From Saprospiraceae bacterium (lineage in GTDB: Bacteria; Bacteroidota; Bacteroidia; Chitinophagales; Saprospiraceae), in contig JAHDGF010000002.1 in NCBI GenBank assembly GCA_020627785.1, positions 234,531 through 298,530 of the forward strand: 64,000 nt of DNA. The letters are read 5' to 3'. A program made the position numbers and the translations under genes. The notes under the pieces are model-generated. The model was not told the origin of the DNA. It saw only the letters and a list, made by a program, of their open reading frames with translations, and did not search any database. Of this stretch, positions 7,526-16,689 are shown piece after piece (within the stretch, counting starts at the first letter, position 1; the number at the start of each line of letters is the position of its first letter).

Positions 7526-9514
7526 ATGAGACTACAACTCCTCTTTTGTCTATTTACCTTAAACCTTTATGGTCAAGTAGACACAAGTATTGTAATCAGT
7601 GTCTTCACAGATACTTTTTTGGTTTCTGAAACGCCTCTGTCTGATCATTTTCGATTACAACAGAATAAAATTATAGTTAGTAAATCTAGCAAGGAGCTTG
7701 CGGCAACTTTTGATGATCCATCTCGTGTGTTGTATAGACATGCAGGAATTTCTACTGGTAATGATCAGGCCAATGGGATTATTTATAGAGGCTTACCTTC
7801 TGATTATATAAAGTGGACTATACACGGAGCAGAAATCGTGAACCCTAATCACACGAGTAACGCTGGAACCTTTTCTGATAGGAGCAGTGCAAGTGCTGGC
7901 GGAGTATTGGGGATACCTTTTGATTTCATCAATAGTTTTGAATTTAACGGTCAGCCAAGTACAGGTCTTGCGACTGACGCATTGGCTGGGAGTGCCAATT
8001 TTGACCTAAATGCAAAGGGCGAAAACTATTTCAAGATTGGCCTTCTAGGTTTAGAGTATGCTCTACAGACAAAGGGTAGAATAGGCGTAAAGGCTCATGC
8101 CCGATATTCAACAGTAGGTTTATTAACCAACGTTATCGGTTTAGATTTTGGAGGGGAAAAAATTGAGTTTTATGATTTAAATACTCAACTTCAATTTAGT
8201 CCTGAATTTCAAATCGTCATTGGTGCGGGCAGAAGTTCTAATTTCAAAACTTACCTTCCTGAAGGAGAAACGGTAACTCAGCAAAAAGATCTTCTACGCA
8301 TAAGTTTTAAATCTTATTTTCTTTACAGCGGTTTAGTTTGGGAAGGTAAACGATTTGATCATACATTGATGTACTCTGCAAGTAGGAATGAAAACTTTTC
8401 CGATTTAGCTCCTTACTCTGATGAGACAGATATTCCCACTGTTTTCTTTGGAGAGAATGAAAGACATAAGTTGCACTATTACCTAAACCATTCCATTTTC
8501 AAAAAGTCAAATGCTAGCTTAGAAGTAGGGCTTAATGCTGACCTCTCTAACTATGATATTAATTCCTTCCCATCCATTATATACGATCAAAATATATTAA
8601 CGGTAAAGCCAGGGTTACTTTATAAAAAATATAATTCAAAACATTCATTAAACTTGAGAGCTGGAGTGTTTTATGATAGCTTTAATAAAGAAATTACTCC
8701 AGAGCCATCTTTAAATTATCTTTTATCAATCAATGAAAATTTTAGAATTGAATTGACCTCTAGTCTGAATTCGCAGATGCAACTCGCGGAAGTTTATGGG
8801 AGTGCAACACCACTAGGGATATATCCCACTGCCACTAGATTTCCTAATAATGAATTAAAAAGGAATAAATCACTTTCCACTTCCATTGCCTTAAAGGGAG
8901 AATTTCTAAATCATCGATTCATTGTTCGACCTTTTTATCTTCACCTATACGATCTTGCAGTAAGTGATGAATCGAATTATGCTCCAGCCATAAACGGTGC
9001 CGACTTTTTAATATTTAAAGAGCTAGTGAATAAAGGATCTGCTCGTAATTATGGTCTTGAAATTCTTTATAATTTGAAAATAAGGAATGCGTGGATTCTC
9101 AATAGTAATCTTAGTTTCTTTGATTTTAAATATAGAATTGATAATTCAAGTAATTACTTAAATGCGCAAAATAATTTTGGTAACATAATTAATGTTAGTT
9201 TGAATAAATCATGGGAGACTAGGAAGGACAAGGAATGGACCGTTAATGTAAGTTATCATGGCAGAGGAGGTAGTTGGAATAGAAATACAAGTACCACCAT
9301 TCAACTAACTCCATTTAATAGAATCGATATGCGAATTCAATATGAAACAAGCAAGTCGGTGGTTTCTTTAGATATTCAGAATGTTTTAAATAAGAAAAAT
9401 GACTCTTTTCTTTACTACGATGAATTCTTTGAGGAAGAGTTAATTAGTCAACAGTTAGGTTTAATTCCAGTCTTGAGCTGGAAAAGAAAATTGGGTTCCC
9501 GATCAGGGAAATAA
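7526..9514 (+). CDS. TonB-dependent outer-membrane receptor
   Basis: A 662-aa outer-membrane protein with a short signal peptide (about residues 1-16). A plug domain follows (DDPSRVLYRHAGI, NGIIYRGLPSDY), then a long run of alternating beta strands forming the barrel, ending in QNVLNKKNDSF and a terminal strand. It lacks the N-terminal carboxypeptidase-regulatory domain of SusC-type receptors and is fairly short, so it resembles a ferri-siderophore, cobalamin or metal receptor more than SusC. No SusD partner is adjacent. Energy would come from a TonB-ExbBD complex such as that encoded at 36.3-38.8 kb. Confidence 0.85.
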   Translation: MRLQLLFCLFTLNLYGQVDTSIVISVFTDTFLVSETPLSDHFRLQQNKIIVSKSSKELAATFDDPSRVLYRHAGISTGNDQANGIIYRGLPSDYIKWTIHGAEIVNPNHTSNAGTFSDRSSASAGGVLGIPFDFINSFEFNGQPSTGLATDALAGSANFDLNAKGENYFKIGLLGLEYALQTKGRIGVKAHARYSTVGLLTNVIGLDFGGEKIEFYDLNTQLQFSPEFQIVIGAGRSSNFKTYLPEGETVTQQKDLLRISFKSYFLYSGLVWEGKRFDHTLMYSASRNENFSDLAPYSDETDIPTVFFGENERHKLHYYLNHSIFKKSNASLEVGLNADLSNYDINSFPSIIYDQNILTVKPGLLYKKYNSKHSLNLRAGVFYDSFNKEITPEPSLNYLLSINENFRIELTSSLNSQMQLAEVYGSATPLGIYPTATRFPNNELKRNKSLSTSIALKGEFLNHRFIVRPFYLHLYDLAVSDESNYAPAINGADFLIFKELVNKGSARNYGLEILYNLKIRNAWILNSNLSFFDFKYRIDNSSNYLNAQNNFGNIINVSLNKSWETRKDKEWTVNVSYHGRGGSWNRNTSTTIQLTPFNRIDMRIQYETSKSVVSLDIQNVLNKKNDSFLYYDEFFEEELISQQLGLIPVLSWKRKLGSRSGK

Positions 9515-9516
9515 AA

Positions 9517-9550
9517 AAGCCGATCAATAAAATTGACCGGCTTCTGTTTT
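9517..9550. terminator. Terminator between convergent genes
   Basis: AAGCCG-A-TCAATT pairs with AATTGA-C-CGGCTT across 9517-9543, with one mismatch. TTTT follows on the plus strand and AAAAAA precedes the left arm, so it can serve both the TonB-dependent receptor gene and the convergent T9SS gene. Confidence 0.7.
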
Positions 9551-9567
9551 ATTATTTCTTAGCTAGC

Positions 9568-10596
9568 TTATCTAACGATCTGTAGCTGTTGATTCCAAAC
9601 GCCTTTATTAGTCAGAACATTTAGAAAGTAGTTTCCATTTGGAAGATCAGAAGTGCTAATTGTTGAATTTAAAATTGTTGAATTAGCGTTCGCATTTTCG
9701 CTATATACCTCTTGTCCATTGCTTGTGATCAATCTAATTTGGTATTCTCCGATTTCATTTAAACTTTCTAAGTTTAGAGAAATTTGGTTTGCACTGTAAA
9801 ATGCATTTGCGGAAGCTAACCAAGCAATATCATCATTACTGCTCGTTAAATCTTGAACATTTTCAATAATTCCTGTCGTTTCAACAATGTAATTGTCTGC
9901 CTCTTTTTTCCACACAACCACAAGAACGTCTGTCGGTAAATCTGGAACTTCATCAAAGGTCTTCGTTACATCAAAATTCATCACACCTTCTAGGATAGGA
10001 CCGTTTCCAATCAAGGTTCCGAAAGCATCATCCGTAAATGCATCCAAAAGAATTCTTTGATGAATGTCATCTGATACAGAACCAGCTTGTGGGTGGTCTA
10101 GTTCGTTAACGATTAAGTAAGTACCAACATAGTATTCCCCATCTAGTGCCTCATTGATGTGAAGATTTATTTTTGAAGTAAATTCATTGGCCTCACCTGG
10201 AAAAGCGTAGAGGTCGATTCCAACGCTTGGAATTTCTGCATTGGCAGTTTCTACATCAGCTTTTAAAGTTTCAAGTTTGCTCATCCAGTTAGTACTACTT
10301 GCAGAGATGTCTGTATTGTTAAAATAAAATCTTGGTTGACCTGCGCCACCAAAGTTAGACACTAGTGCAGCGGAAACATCATTTTGCAACCCTCCGCTGT
10401 GGTGTAAGGCAATAATACTTGCTTGGTCTGAAGAAATTTCTTCAAGCATTGCGAGCTTAAATGACCATCCCCAACTTCCACAAAGTGGGCACCAATCTGC
10501 TGTTCTTTTAGAAATTAACGGTTTGTTAGTAAAGGATTGTGCATTCATTGAGAATGTCATCGCAGATAAAAATAATAGTGTAAAAATTTGTTTCAT
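9568..10596 (-). CDS. Omp28-like thioredoxin-fold protein with T9SS sorting domain
   Basis: A 342-aa exported protein: signal peptide (about 1-19, ending MNAQ), then a thioredoxin-like domain with a CPLCGSWG redox-type motif near residue 36. The middle region resembles Omp28-type outer-membrane proteins of Bacteroidota. A T9SS type A C-terminal domain ends the protein (IRLITSNGQEVY, then NGNYFLNVLTNKG). The CxxC motif suggests thiol-disulfide activity at the cell surface, but that is inference. The gene follows the M28 peptidase gene by 8 bases and is probably in the same transcript. Confidence 0.85.
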   Translation of the reverse strand: MKQIFTLLFLSAMTFSMNAQSFTNKPLISKRTADWCPLCGSWGWSFKLAMLEEISSDQASIIALHHSGGLQNDVSAALVSNFGGAGQPRFYFNNTDISASSTNWMSKLETLKADVETANAEIPSVGIDLYAFPGEANEFTSKINLHINEALDGEYYVGTYLIVNELDHPQAGSVSDDIHQRILLDAFTDDAFGTLIGNGPILEGVMNFDVTKTFDEVPDLPTDVLVVVWKKEADNYIVETTGIIENVQDLTSSNDDIAWLASANAFYSANQISLNLESLNEIGEYQIRLITSNGQEVYSENANANSTILNSTISTSDLPNGNYFLNVLTNKGVWNQQLQIVR

Positions 10597-10604
10597 GTCT
10601 GTGT

Positions 10605-11606
10605 TTATAAATTTCCTATTGATTCTTTATATAGAGCTGCAGTAACAACTTGTCCTACAATTCTTAAACTTCTCTTACTGATGGTACTCATATCATCACA
10701 GGTTGTGTGCCAGCATTTCTGAAATCCTGTTTGTGAACTTGGAGGTTGATTTATGATGTCAAACATAGGGATATTTGCAATCTGATTCACAAAGACATGG
10801 TCATCTGTAAGTCCTTTTGTGTTAGAATTGACAAACATTCCTCCATACCCCATGCCATTGGCTAAGCCCCAATACTTATTCATGAACTCACCAGCATAAT
10901 ATCTAGACACTTCATCCTTTCCGAAGGTCGGGTTTTTAGCACCGACCATGTCAAGTAAAACACCGTACTTAGGCATATAGTTTTTAGCGTGTAAATTTCT
11001 TGACCAGTGTTGTGAGCCTAGACACCAGTATTCCTTTGGGGCATTTCCAGATTGTCCTTGATCTTCTGCATCAAACAAGACGATATCAACACCCATCTCA
11101 ATCGGGTTCTCATTGATCAGCCTTGCAATTTCAAGCAGAACTGCGACACCGCTTCCCCCATCATCGGCTCCTAGGACTGGATCGTCTCTGAGTTCAATGT
11201 CAGGATCTTTATCGGCAAACATTCTGGTATCCCAATGAGCACTCAGAAGTATTCTTTTTTTATAATTTAAATTGTATTGTGCAATAATATTGGTTGAAGG
11301 CAATGCGTCACCAGTATAAATATTAGCAGTGAAGTCTTGTTCGATGACTTTAGCACCGTAGGATTTAAACTTTTTAACCAACCATTCCTTGCAAGCAATA
11401 TGACCGTCGGAACCTGGAATTCTTGGTCCAAAATCAACCTGTGATTGTACAAATTGATAAACGGAATCTGCATTGAAAGAAGGGATCTTTAGTTTACTAG
11501 CATCACCCTTAACTTCCGCTGGAGGTGCCTTAGTCGCGGTATCTCCTTCACAAGATGTTAGCAAAAATATACCAGCGATAGACAGTATGTATAATAGTTG
11601 TTTCAT
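10605..11606 (-). CDS. M28 family metallopeptidase lipoprotein (glutaminyl cyclase-like)
   Basis: A 333-aa lipoprotein with a lipobox (FLLTSC, Cys ~19). The catalytic domain is M28/glutaminyl-peptide cyclotransferase-like: SAHWDTR, GADDGGSGVAVLLE, FDAEDQG, LLDMVG and a final zinc His in TDDHVFVN. Family members are either aminopeptidases or zinc-dependent glutaminyl cyclases that form N-terminal pyroglutamate. In Bacteroidota the latter often act on exported proteins whose mature N-terminus is Gln, and many signal peptides here end in Gln. I favour the cyclase role but cannot separate the two from sequence. It lies 4 bases downstream of cysS. Confidence 0.85.
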   Translation of the reverse strand: MKQLLYILSIAGIFLLTSCEGDTATKAPPAEVKGDASKLKIPSFNADSVYQFVQSQVDFGPRIPGSDGHIACKEWLVKKFKSYGAKVIEQDFTANIYTGDALPSTNIIAQYNLNYKKRILLSAHWDTRMFADKDPDIELRDDPVLGADDGGSGVAVLLEIARLINENPIEMGVDIVLFDAEDQGQSGNAPKEYWCLGSQHWSRNLHAKNYMPKYGVLLDMVGAKNPTFGKDEVSRYYAGEFMNKYWGLANGMGYGGMFVNSNTKGLTDDHVFVNQIANIPMFDIINQPPSSQTGFQKCWHTTCDDMSTISKRSLRIVGQVVTAALYKESIGNL

Positions 11607-11610
11607 GATT

Positions 11611-13101
11611 TTAATTTATGGTCCAGTCAGTCCCATCTTTTCCATCCTTCAGTTGGATGTTTAGTTCATTTAGCTTGTCTCTGATTTTATCAGAAGTTGG
11701 CCAGTCTTTATTAGCCCTTGCACTTTGACGCAAGTCGATGACAAGTTCCATCAAACCATCCATTGCCCCTGAATTACCTTGCGCAGATTCCATATCATCT
11801 TTCAATCCAAAAATGTCAAAGAGGAATCCTTTAAACGAAGTCTTTAAATTATTTAATGCCTCTTCACTCAATTGGTTTATATCTAAACGACCTTCTTTGA
11901 AGCTGTTTATTTTTGGAACGAGTTCAAACATTTTGGCTAAGGCCATGGGTGTATTGAAATCCTCATCCATATCTAAGAACGCCGATTCTATCAATTGATT
12001 TATTTCTTCATCCATTGAATCTCCTTTCCCTTCAGTGGTAAGACCATTCAAAGTACGGTAAGCCTCCATCAATCTTTTGTATCCTTTTTCAGCGCCTTGT
12101 AAAGCGGTATCCGAAAGATCATTTGGCGAGCTATAGTGCGATTGTAAAAAGAAGAAACGGACAACCATGGGACTATAACCTTTTGTCACATGTGGACTTT
12201 CACCAGAAAATAATTCTTCTGGTGAGATTGTATTTCCATCACTCTTCGACATCTTGCGACCATTCATAAGTAGCATATTGGTGTGCAACCAATAGTTGGC
12301 TGGTTGGCAACTGCATGCACCCATGTTCTGTGCTATTTCATTTTCATGGTGAGGGAACTTCAGGTCATTTCCGCCTCCGTGAATGTCAAAGGTTTTTCCT
12401 AAATATTTGGTACTCATGGCAGAGCACTCGAGGTGCCAGCCTGGAAATCCTACGGACCAAGGGCTGTTCCATTTCATGATGTGTTCGGGTGCTGCTTTCA
12501 TCCAAATCGCAAAGTCAGACGGATGATTTTTTTCTCCTTGATTTTTTAAATTATCTCTTGTTTCAGAAAGCAAGTCATCGATGATTCTACCAGATAACTT
12601 TCCATATCCTTTTTCCGCTTTCGCAAATTTTAAAGTATCGAAATAAACAGAACCATTTCTTTCATAACCGTAACCGTTATCTATGATTTGTTGAACCATT
12701 TCTATCTGTTCAATGATGTGTCCAGTAGCTCGGGGCTCAATGCTTGGTTTTTTAGTATTGAAGACATCCATCATTTCATGGAAACCATTGGCATACTTTT
12801 GCACAACCTCCATGGGTTCAAGTTGCTCTAGCCTTGCTCCTTTAAGGATTCGATCTTCACCATCGTCCAATAGATGGCCTACGTCTGTTATGTTTCTAAC
12901 GTATCTTACTTTGTATCCCAAGTAGAGTAGATATCTATAGATAATATCAAAGGAAACAAAGGTCCGGCAATTACCTAAGTGAACGTCACTATATACCGTG
13001 GGCCCACAGACATACATGCCTATATAGCCTTCATTTATCGGTTTAAATTCTTCTTTTTTACGTGTCAGGCTATTATAAACCTTTAAAGTAGCTTTCCTCA
13101 T
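11611..13101 (-). CDS. cysS: Cysteine--tRNA ligase
   Basis: A 496-aa class I aminoacyl-tRNA synthetase. Signature elements: CGPTVY with a zinc Cys (~32), the HIGH-equivalent HLGN (41-44), zinc ligands in LECSAMS and HGGGNDLKFPHHENE, and the KMSKSDGN loop (~283-290). The C-terminal anticodon-binding helices are complete. It charges tRNA-Cys in the cytoplasm. It starts 112 bases after the GYDIA kinase stop and precedes the M28 peptidase gene by 4 bases. Confidence 0.97.
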   Translation of the reverse strand: MRKATLKVYNSLTRKKEEFKPINEGYIGMYVCGPTVYSDVHLGNCRTFVSFDIIYRYLLYLGYKVRYVRNITDVGHLLDDGEDRILKGARLEQLEPMEVVQKYANGFHEMMDVFNTKKPSIEPRATGHIIEQIEMVQQIIDNGYGYERNGSVYFDTLKFAKAEKGYGKLSGRIIDDLLSETRDNLKNQGEKNHPSDFAIWMKAAPEHIMKWNSPWSVGFPGWHLECSAMSTKYLGKTFDIHGGGNDLKFPHHENEIAQNMGACSCQPANYWLHTNMLLMNGRKMSKSDGNTISPEELFSGESPHVTKGYSPMVVRFFFLQSHYSSPNDLSDTALQGAEKGYKRLMEAYRTLNGLTTEGKGDSMDEEINQLIESAFLDMDEDFNTPMALAKMFELVPKINSFKEGRLDINQLSEEALNNLKTSFKGFLFDIFGLKDDMESAQGNSGAMDGLMELVIDLRQSARANKDWPTSDKIRDKLNELNIQLKDGKDGTDWTIN

Positions 13102-13213
13102 GGAGACAAAATTAAGATATTATAGTTTTTTATAATATAAAAACCATCCTTAATTAGTACATAAATTGGTTAAAAGGGAATAAGTTTTGCGGAAATCAGC
13201 CTTTTTTCAACTC

Positions 13214-14158
13214 TTAAGGAGCAGTTGCTAGGTTTTTATGAAATTCGAATAGTTCATCGAATTTTACAACGGTGTGATAGCCTTTATCCTTGAAGTATTT
13301 TTCGGTTTCTTGTTCGCTTCTATCACTAGTTGCTAGAACAAAATCACCACCCCAAGCACCCAAGGATTTAATTTGGCCCCAGAAGTCACTAAAGAACTCA
13401 GTTCCCATAGGACTTAATCTAAGACTTTTCGAAACCAATTTTTCGTGCTCATTGAGTAGCTTATTAAAAGACTTTAGATCGCGACAATCCATAATTTCTT
13501 CAGAAATCGTGGTTATTTCTTTGGCCAGTTCGTTTCTTCCTTTGGCTGTTTTTAAATAGTACTTAATGCCTGCTTCTGAAGACTGCTTTCGATTCAGATG
13601 GACAAAGTAGAGATTGTCGAAGAATGGAAATTCGAGGTCGATTTCAGTGTAGCTGACAGAATCATCAATTAATTGATACGTAATCGGGTAGTCCGCAGCT
13701 GAGGTAGCTACATCGTATCCAGATCCAGAATTAATTTTGAAATGTAAGAGTAGAGGATTCACATCGGCCCATTGAGCGACAATGTTGGTCAGACTTGAGC
13801 TAGACCCGAGGCCCCATTCTATTGGGAAATCAAGTTTAGTTGTTGCTTTGAAACCGCTCCACTTAGATAAGAAATCAGAATTAAGTCTTACCGCCCCTTT
13901 AAAGAGTTTGGTTAATTTTTCTGCATGTTCATCATGCGTAGTCTTGACAACTGAGAAATCGAAAAATGAAATCTTGGCTTCAAACCAGACATTTCCTTTA
14001 TGATCTAGGCTTTTCCAAGTTAGATCCGAGCTTCTTTGATTGGTGACAGAGAGATGTTGTCCTTGTTTTGTAGGTAAAGATATGGCCTTAGCTCCATCCA
14101 ACACAGCGTACTCTCCAGTGAGCATCAACTTTCCTCGTCCAAAATAATTAGTAGCGAT
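13214..14158 (-). CDS. GYDIA family GHMP kinase, probable isoprenoid kinase with non-standard start
   Basis: The protein has the GHMP kinase ATP loop PIEWGLGSSSS and the family GSGYDVATSAAD segment that names the GYDIA group. The group usually sits beside HMG-CoA reductase in Bacteroidota, and here follows it by 72 bases; it may phosphorylate mevalonate or a derivative (inference). The conserved N-terminal segment NYFGRGKLMLTGEY lies in frame upstream of the first ATG (14125) and TTG (14128). No ATG, GTG or TTG precedes it before a stop codon at 14198-14200. I place the start at ATC 14158, giving 314 aa, a normal length. A start at 14128 would cut into the first strand. Confidence 0.8.
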   Translation of the reverse strand: MATNYFGRGKLMLTGEYAVLDGAKAISLPTKQGQHLSVTNQRSSDLTWKSLDHKGNVWFEAKISFFDFSVVKTTHDEHAEKLTKLFKGAVRLNSDFLSKWSGFKATTKLDFPIEWGLGSSSSLTNIVAQWADVNPLLLHFKINSGSGYDVATSAADYPITYQLIDDSVSYTEIDLEFPFFDNLYFVHLNRKQSSEAGIKYYLKTAKGRNELAKEITTISEEIMDCRDLKSFNKLLNEHEKLVSKSLRLSPMGTEFFSDFWGQIKSLGAWGGDFVLATSDRSEQETEKYFKDKGYHTVVKFDELFEFHKNLATAP

Positions 14159-14230
14159 ACCTTTACAATTTACGTATAGTCCTAAGTCATAATCAACTTA
14201 AAAGTGTTGTTGATTATCTTTAAAATAAAA

Positions 14231-15559
14231 TCAGTTTGGGGATATTAACTTTCGATTTTTGGATAGAAACTCTCTTACAGCGGCGAAAGATACCATTCTA
14301 TCTTGAAAATGAGAAATAGCTTTTTCAAATTCTTCATCGGTCGCTTTTAATTGTACCAATATGTTCTGAAGATGCATCTTCATGTGGCCTTCTTGAATGC
14401 CAGTTGTAACCAATGATCTGACGGCTGCAAAATTTTGGGCAAGCCCTGTCGCGGCGATAATTCTCATCAATTTTTTTGCCGATGGTTTTTCCAAAAGCTC
14501 TAATGACCTTTTGGCTATGGGGTGAAGAGAGGTTAATCCTCCGACTGTTCCTATGGCAAGCGGAACTTCTAAATAAAAGTAAAAGTTCCCGTCTTTCAGT
14601 TCACAATGAGAGAGGCTAGAATATCCATTTTCTGCAGCATAGGCGTGTCCACAGGCTTCTATCGCCCTGAAATCATTGCCAGTGGCTAAAACGACAGCAT
14701 CAATGCCATTATAAATCCCCTTGTTGTGGGTTGCTGCTCTGTAAGGATCAATTTCGGCAATGTCTATGGCATCTTTAAAGCGTTTGGCAAAAGCTGCAGC
14801 ATTCAATCCACCTTTAAATTCTCCTAAATCCTCAATTGGGCATTCAACCCAAGCCTTTACCAGGCACTCAGGAGTATAATTAGAGAGGATAGACATGATG
14901 ATTTCTATTCCAGAATTATCTCCAAAATGGGCAGCATAAAAGTTCTTTAAGCTTTGAGCAAACTGCTCAAGACAGGTATTTATAAAATTAGCCCCCATGG
15001 AATCGCAGGTTTCAAAGGAGGCTTTTAGTTGGTAGTAGTTTTCTTTGCTTTTGGTGAGGTCGATTAATTCAATGTCAAGTATTCCTCCTCCTCGCTGTTT
15101 CATGTTGGCTTCTATGGAAGCGCTTTCTTTAAGCATCTTTTCTTTCGCTTTCGCAAAAGTAGATTTCAATATTTCTGGATCTTTGTACCAGAGGAAATGT
15201 ACCTGTCCTAGTTTTTTGGTGCCGATAACTTCCGTATGAATACCACCACGACTCATCCAGAACTTCGCAGCGGCAGAAGCGGCGGCAACCACAGAGGATT
15301 CCTCTATAACCATAGGTACACAGTAGGTCTTGTCATCAATTAAAAAATTAGGGGCAACGCCGAAGGGCATTGGGAAGTTACTAATGGTATTTTCACTAAA
15401 TCCATCTAGTATTTTTTGTTGTTCATCACTGCTGTGCCAGTAGCTTGACAATTCATGAATCACAGCTTCTGGATCAGTGAAGAAAGTCTTGGCCATCCAC
15501 TTGATCTTATCTCTCTTCCGCATGGAAGAAAACCCGCTGATGGTTTTCTTATCATTCAT
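14231..15559 (-). CDS. mvaA: Hydroxymethylglutaryl-CoA reductase, class II
   Basis: A 442-aa enzyme converting between HMG-CoA and mevalonate. Class II landmarks: the catalytic Glu in VIEESSVVAAAS (~86-87), Lys in THNKGIYNGIDAV, Asp in ATGNDFRAIEA and the catalytic His in QEGHMKMH. Length and lack of a membrane domain fit the bacterial soluble class. Although called degradative in Pseudomonas, the type is used for mevalonate synthesis in Bacteroidota, and co-location with IPP isomerase and a GHMP kinase supports this. The ATG overlaps the stop of the IPP isomerase gene by 8 bases. Confidence 0.95.
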   Translation of the reverse strand: MNDKKTISGFSSMRKRDKIKWMAKTFFTDPEAVIHELSSYWHSSDEQQKILDGFSENTISNFPMPFGVAPNFLIDDKTYCVPMVIEESSVVAAASAAAKFWMSRGGIHTEVIGTKKLGQVHFLWYKDPEILKSTFAKAKEKMLKESASIEANMKQRGGGILDIELIDLTKSKENYYQLKASFETCDSMGANFINTCLEQFAQSLKNFYAAHFGDNSGIEIIMSILSNYTPECLVKAWVECPIEDLGEFKGGLNAAAFAKRFKDAIDIAEIDPYRAATHNKGIYNGIDAVVLATGNDFRAIEACGHAYAAENGYSSLSHCELKDGNFYFYLEVPLAIGTVGGLTSLHPIAKRSLELLEKPSAKKLMRIIAATGLAQNFAAVRSLVTTGIQEGHMKMHLQNILVQLKATDEEFEKAISHFQDRMVSFAAVREFLSKNRKLISPN

Positions 15560-16625
15560 GATCCTTCAACTTTAGTAATGCATTTGCCATTTTTAACCCA
15601 TCGAGTTGTAGTTCGGTGAATTGCTCTAATGCTTCAACACTTTCAAGGGCATATTTTAAGAAACCAGAGGCCATACCATAGATGCTAGGCATGTTTACCT
15701 TTTGGGTAAAGTAATATCCATCTAAAAAATTCTTGATCCCACCGGACACAATGATATTTTTTGCGTTCACCTTTGGCATTTCTTCAATTAGTTGGTTGGT
15801 CCAGAGGACCATGCTTTCTGCGTCATGACCAAGGTAGGATATTTTTTCAAACACTTCCTGAACAATCTTATCTGATCTGTACAATTCTATTTTGGAAAAA
15901 TTGGTGCCACCATTCGCGGCAAAATCGATGGCTTCAAGCGGTAGAGTTAGCAGTTGTCGTAGACTTTCTTTCCCGAATCCCTGCCCAACTTCTTTAACAA
16001 TCACCGGATAGTCTGCGATGACTAATAATTCACGGATGGTTTCTATCGGACTTTTAAGAATTTTATCTCCTTCTGGCTGTAACCATTCTTGTAAGGGGTT
16101 AACATGTACGATTAAACCGTCAGCCTCTAATTTTATAATGAGTTCTTTGATTTTTGAGAGTTCTCCATTTGCAAGTAATTGCTCAACCTGTGCTATTCCA
16201 AGATTAGCATATAGTGGTTGATCTGGCATGTATTGTCTGACGCTGAAATCATCAAGATACTCATCGCTATATAAAAGTTGTCTGCAAGAGCCTAAACCCA
16301 TGCCTAGTTTATATTTTCCGCAGATGGCCGCGAGTCTTTTATTTATGGTATTGGCTAGTTCCGTGCCTCCAGTCATGCTAGAAATCCAGATTGGATAATT
16401 CATGGTTTTTCCACCTAGGTTAAAGGTAGGAAGGCTACGATTCCCTGAAAGTGGTGCTAGCATGGGTTCATAGCTGAACCGTTGGTCTAGGGAAGAAACG
16501 GAAATTGCTGATTGAAAAGCAAGCTTGATGTGGTCTAATTTTCTGGAAGAAGCCGACGGGTCTTCATTGATATGTTTTTTCCCTTCTATGGTCTTTAAGT
16601 TTTCTAAACAAAAATATAAAATCAT
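15552..16625 (-). CDS. fni: Type 2 isopentenyl-diphosphate Delta-isomerase
   Basis: A 357-aa FMN-dependent enzyme interconverting isopentenyl and dimethylallyl diphosphate. Visible family segments: SSRKLDHIKLA near the N-terminus, SSMTGGTELANTIN, GMGLGSCRQLL, HVNPLQEWLQPEGD, VIVKEVGQGFG and the phosphate loop ANGGTNFSKIE. The first ~25 residues before SSRKLDH are atypical, so the start could be slightly internal, but there is no other ATG before residue ~55. It heads the isoprenoid group on the minus strand. Only 64 bases separate it from the divergent TPR gene. Confidence 0.93.
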   Translation of the reverse strand: MILYFCLENLKTIEGKKHINEDPSASSRKLDHIKLAFQSAISVSSLDQRFSYEPMLAPLSGNRSLPTFNLGGKTMNYPIWISSMTGGTELANTINKRLAAICGKYKLGMGLGSCRQLLYSDEYLDDFSVRQYMPDQPLYANLGIAQVEQLLANGELSKIKELIIKLEADGLIVHVNPLQEWLQPEGDKILKSPIETIRELLVIADYPVIVKEVGQGFGKESLRQLLTLPLEAIDFAANGGTNFSKIELYRSDKIVQEVFEKISYLGHDAESMVLWTNQLIEEMPKVNAKNIIVSGGIKNFLDGYYFTQKVNMPSIYGMASGFLKYALESVEALEQFTELQLDGLKMANALLKLKDHE

Positions 16626-16689
16626 AAACAGGCATACCTGTTTAAAGTTTAACTACGTTTACAGTGTATTCAAAACAATCTTATCTCCC

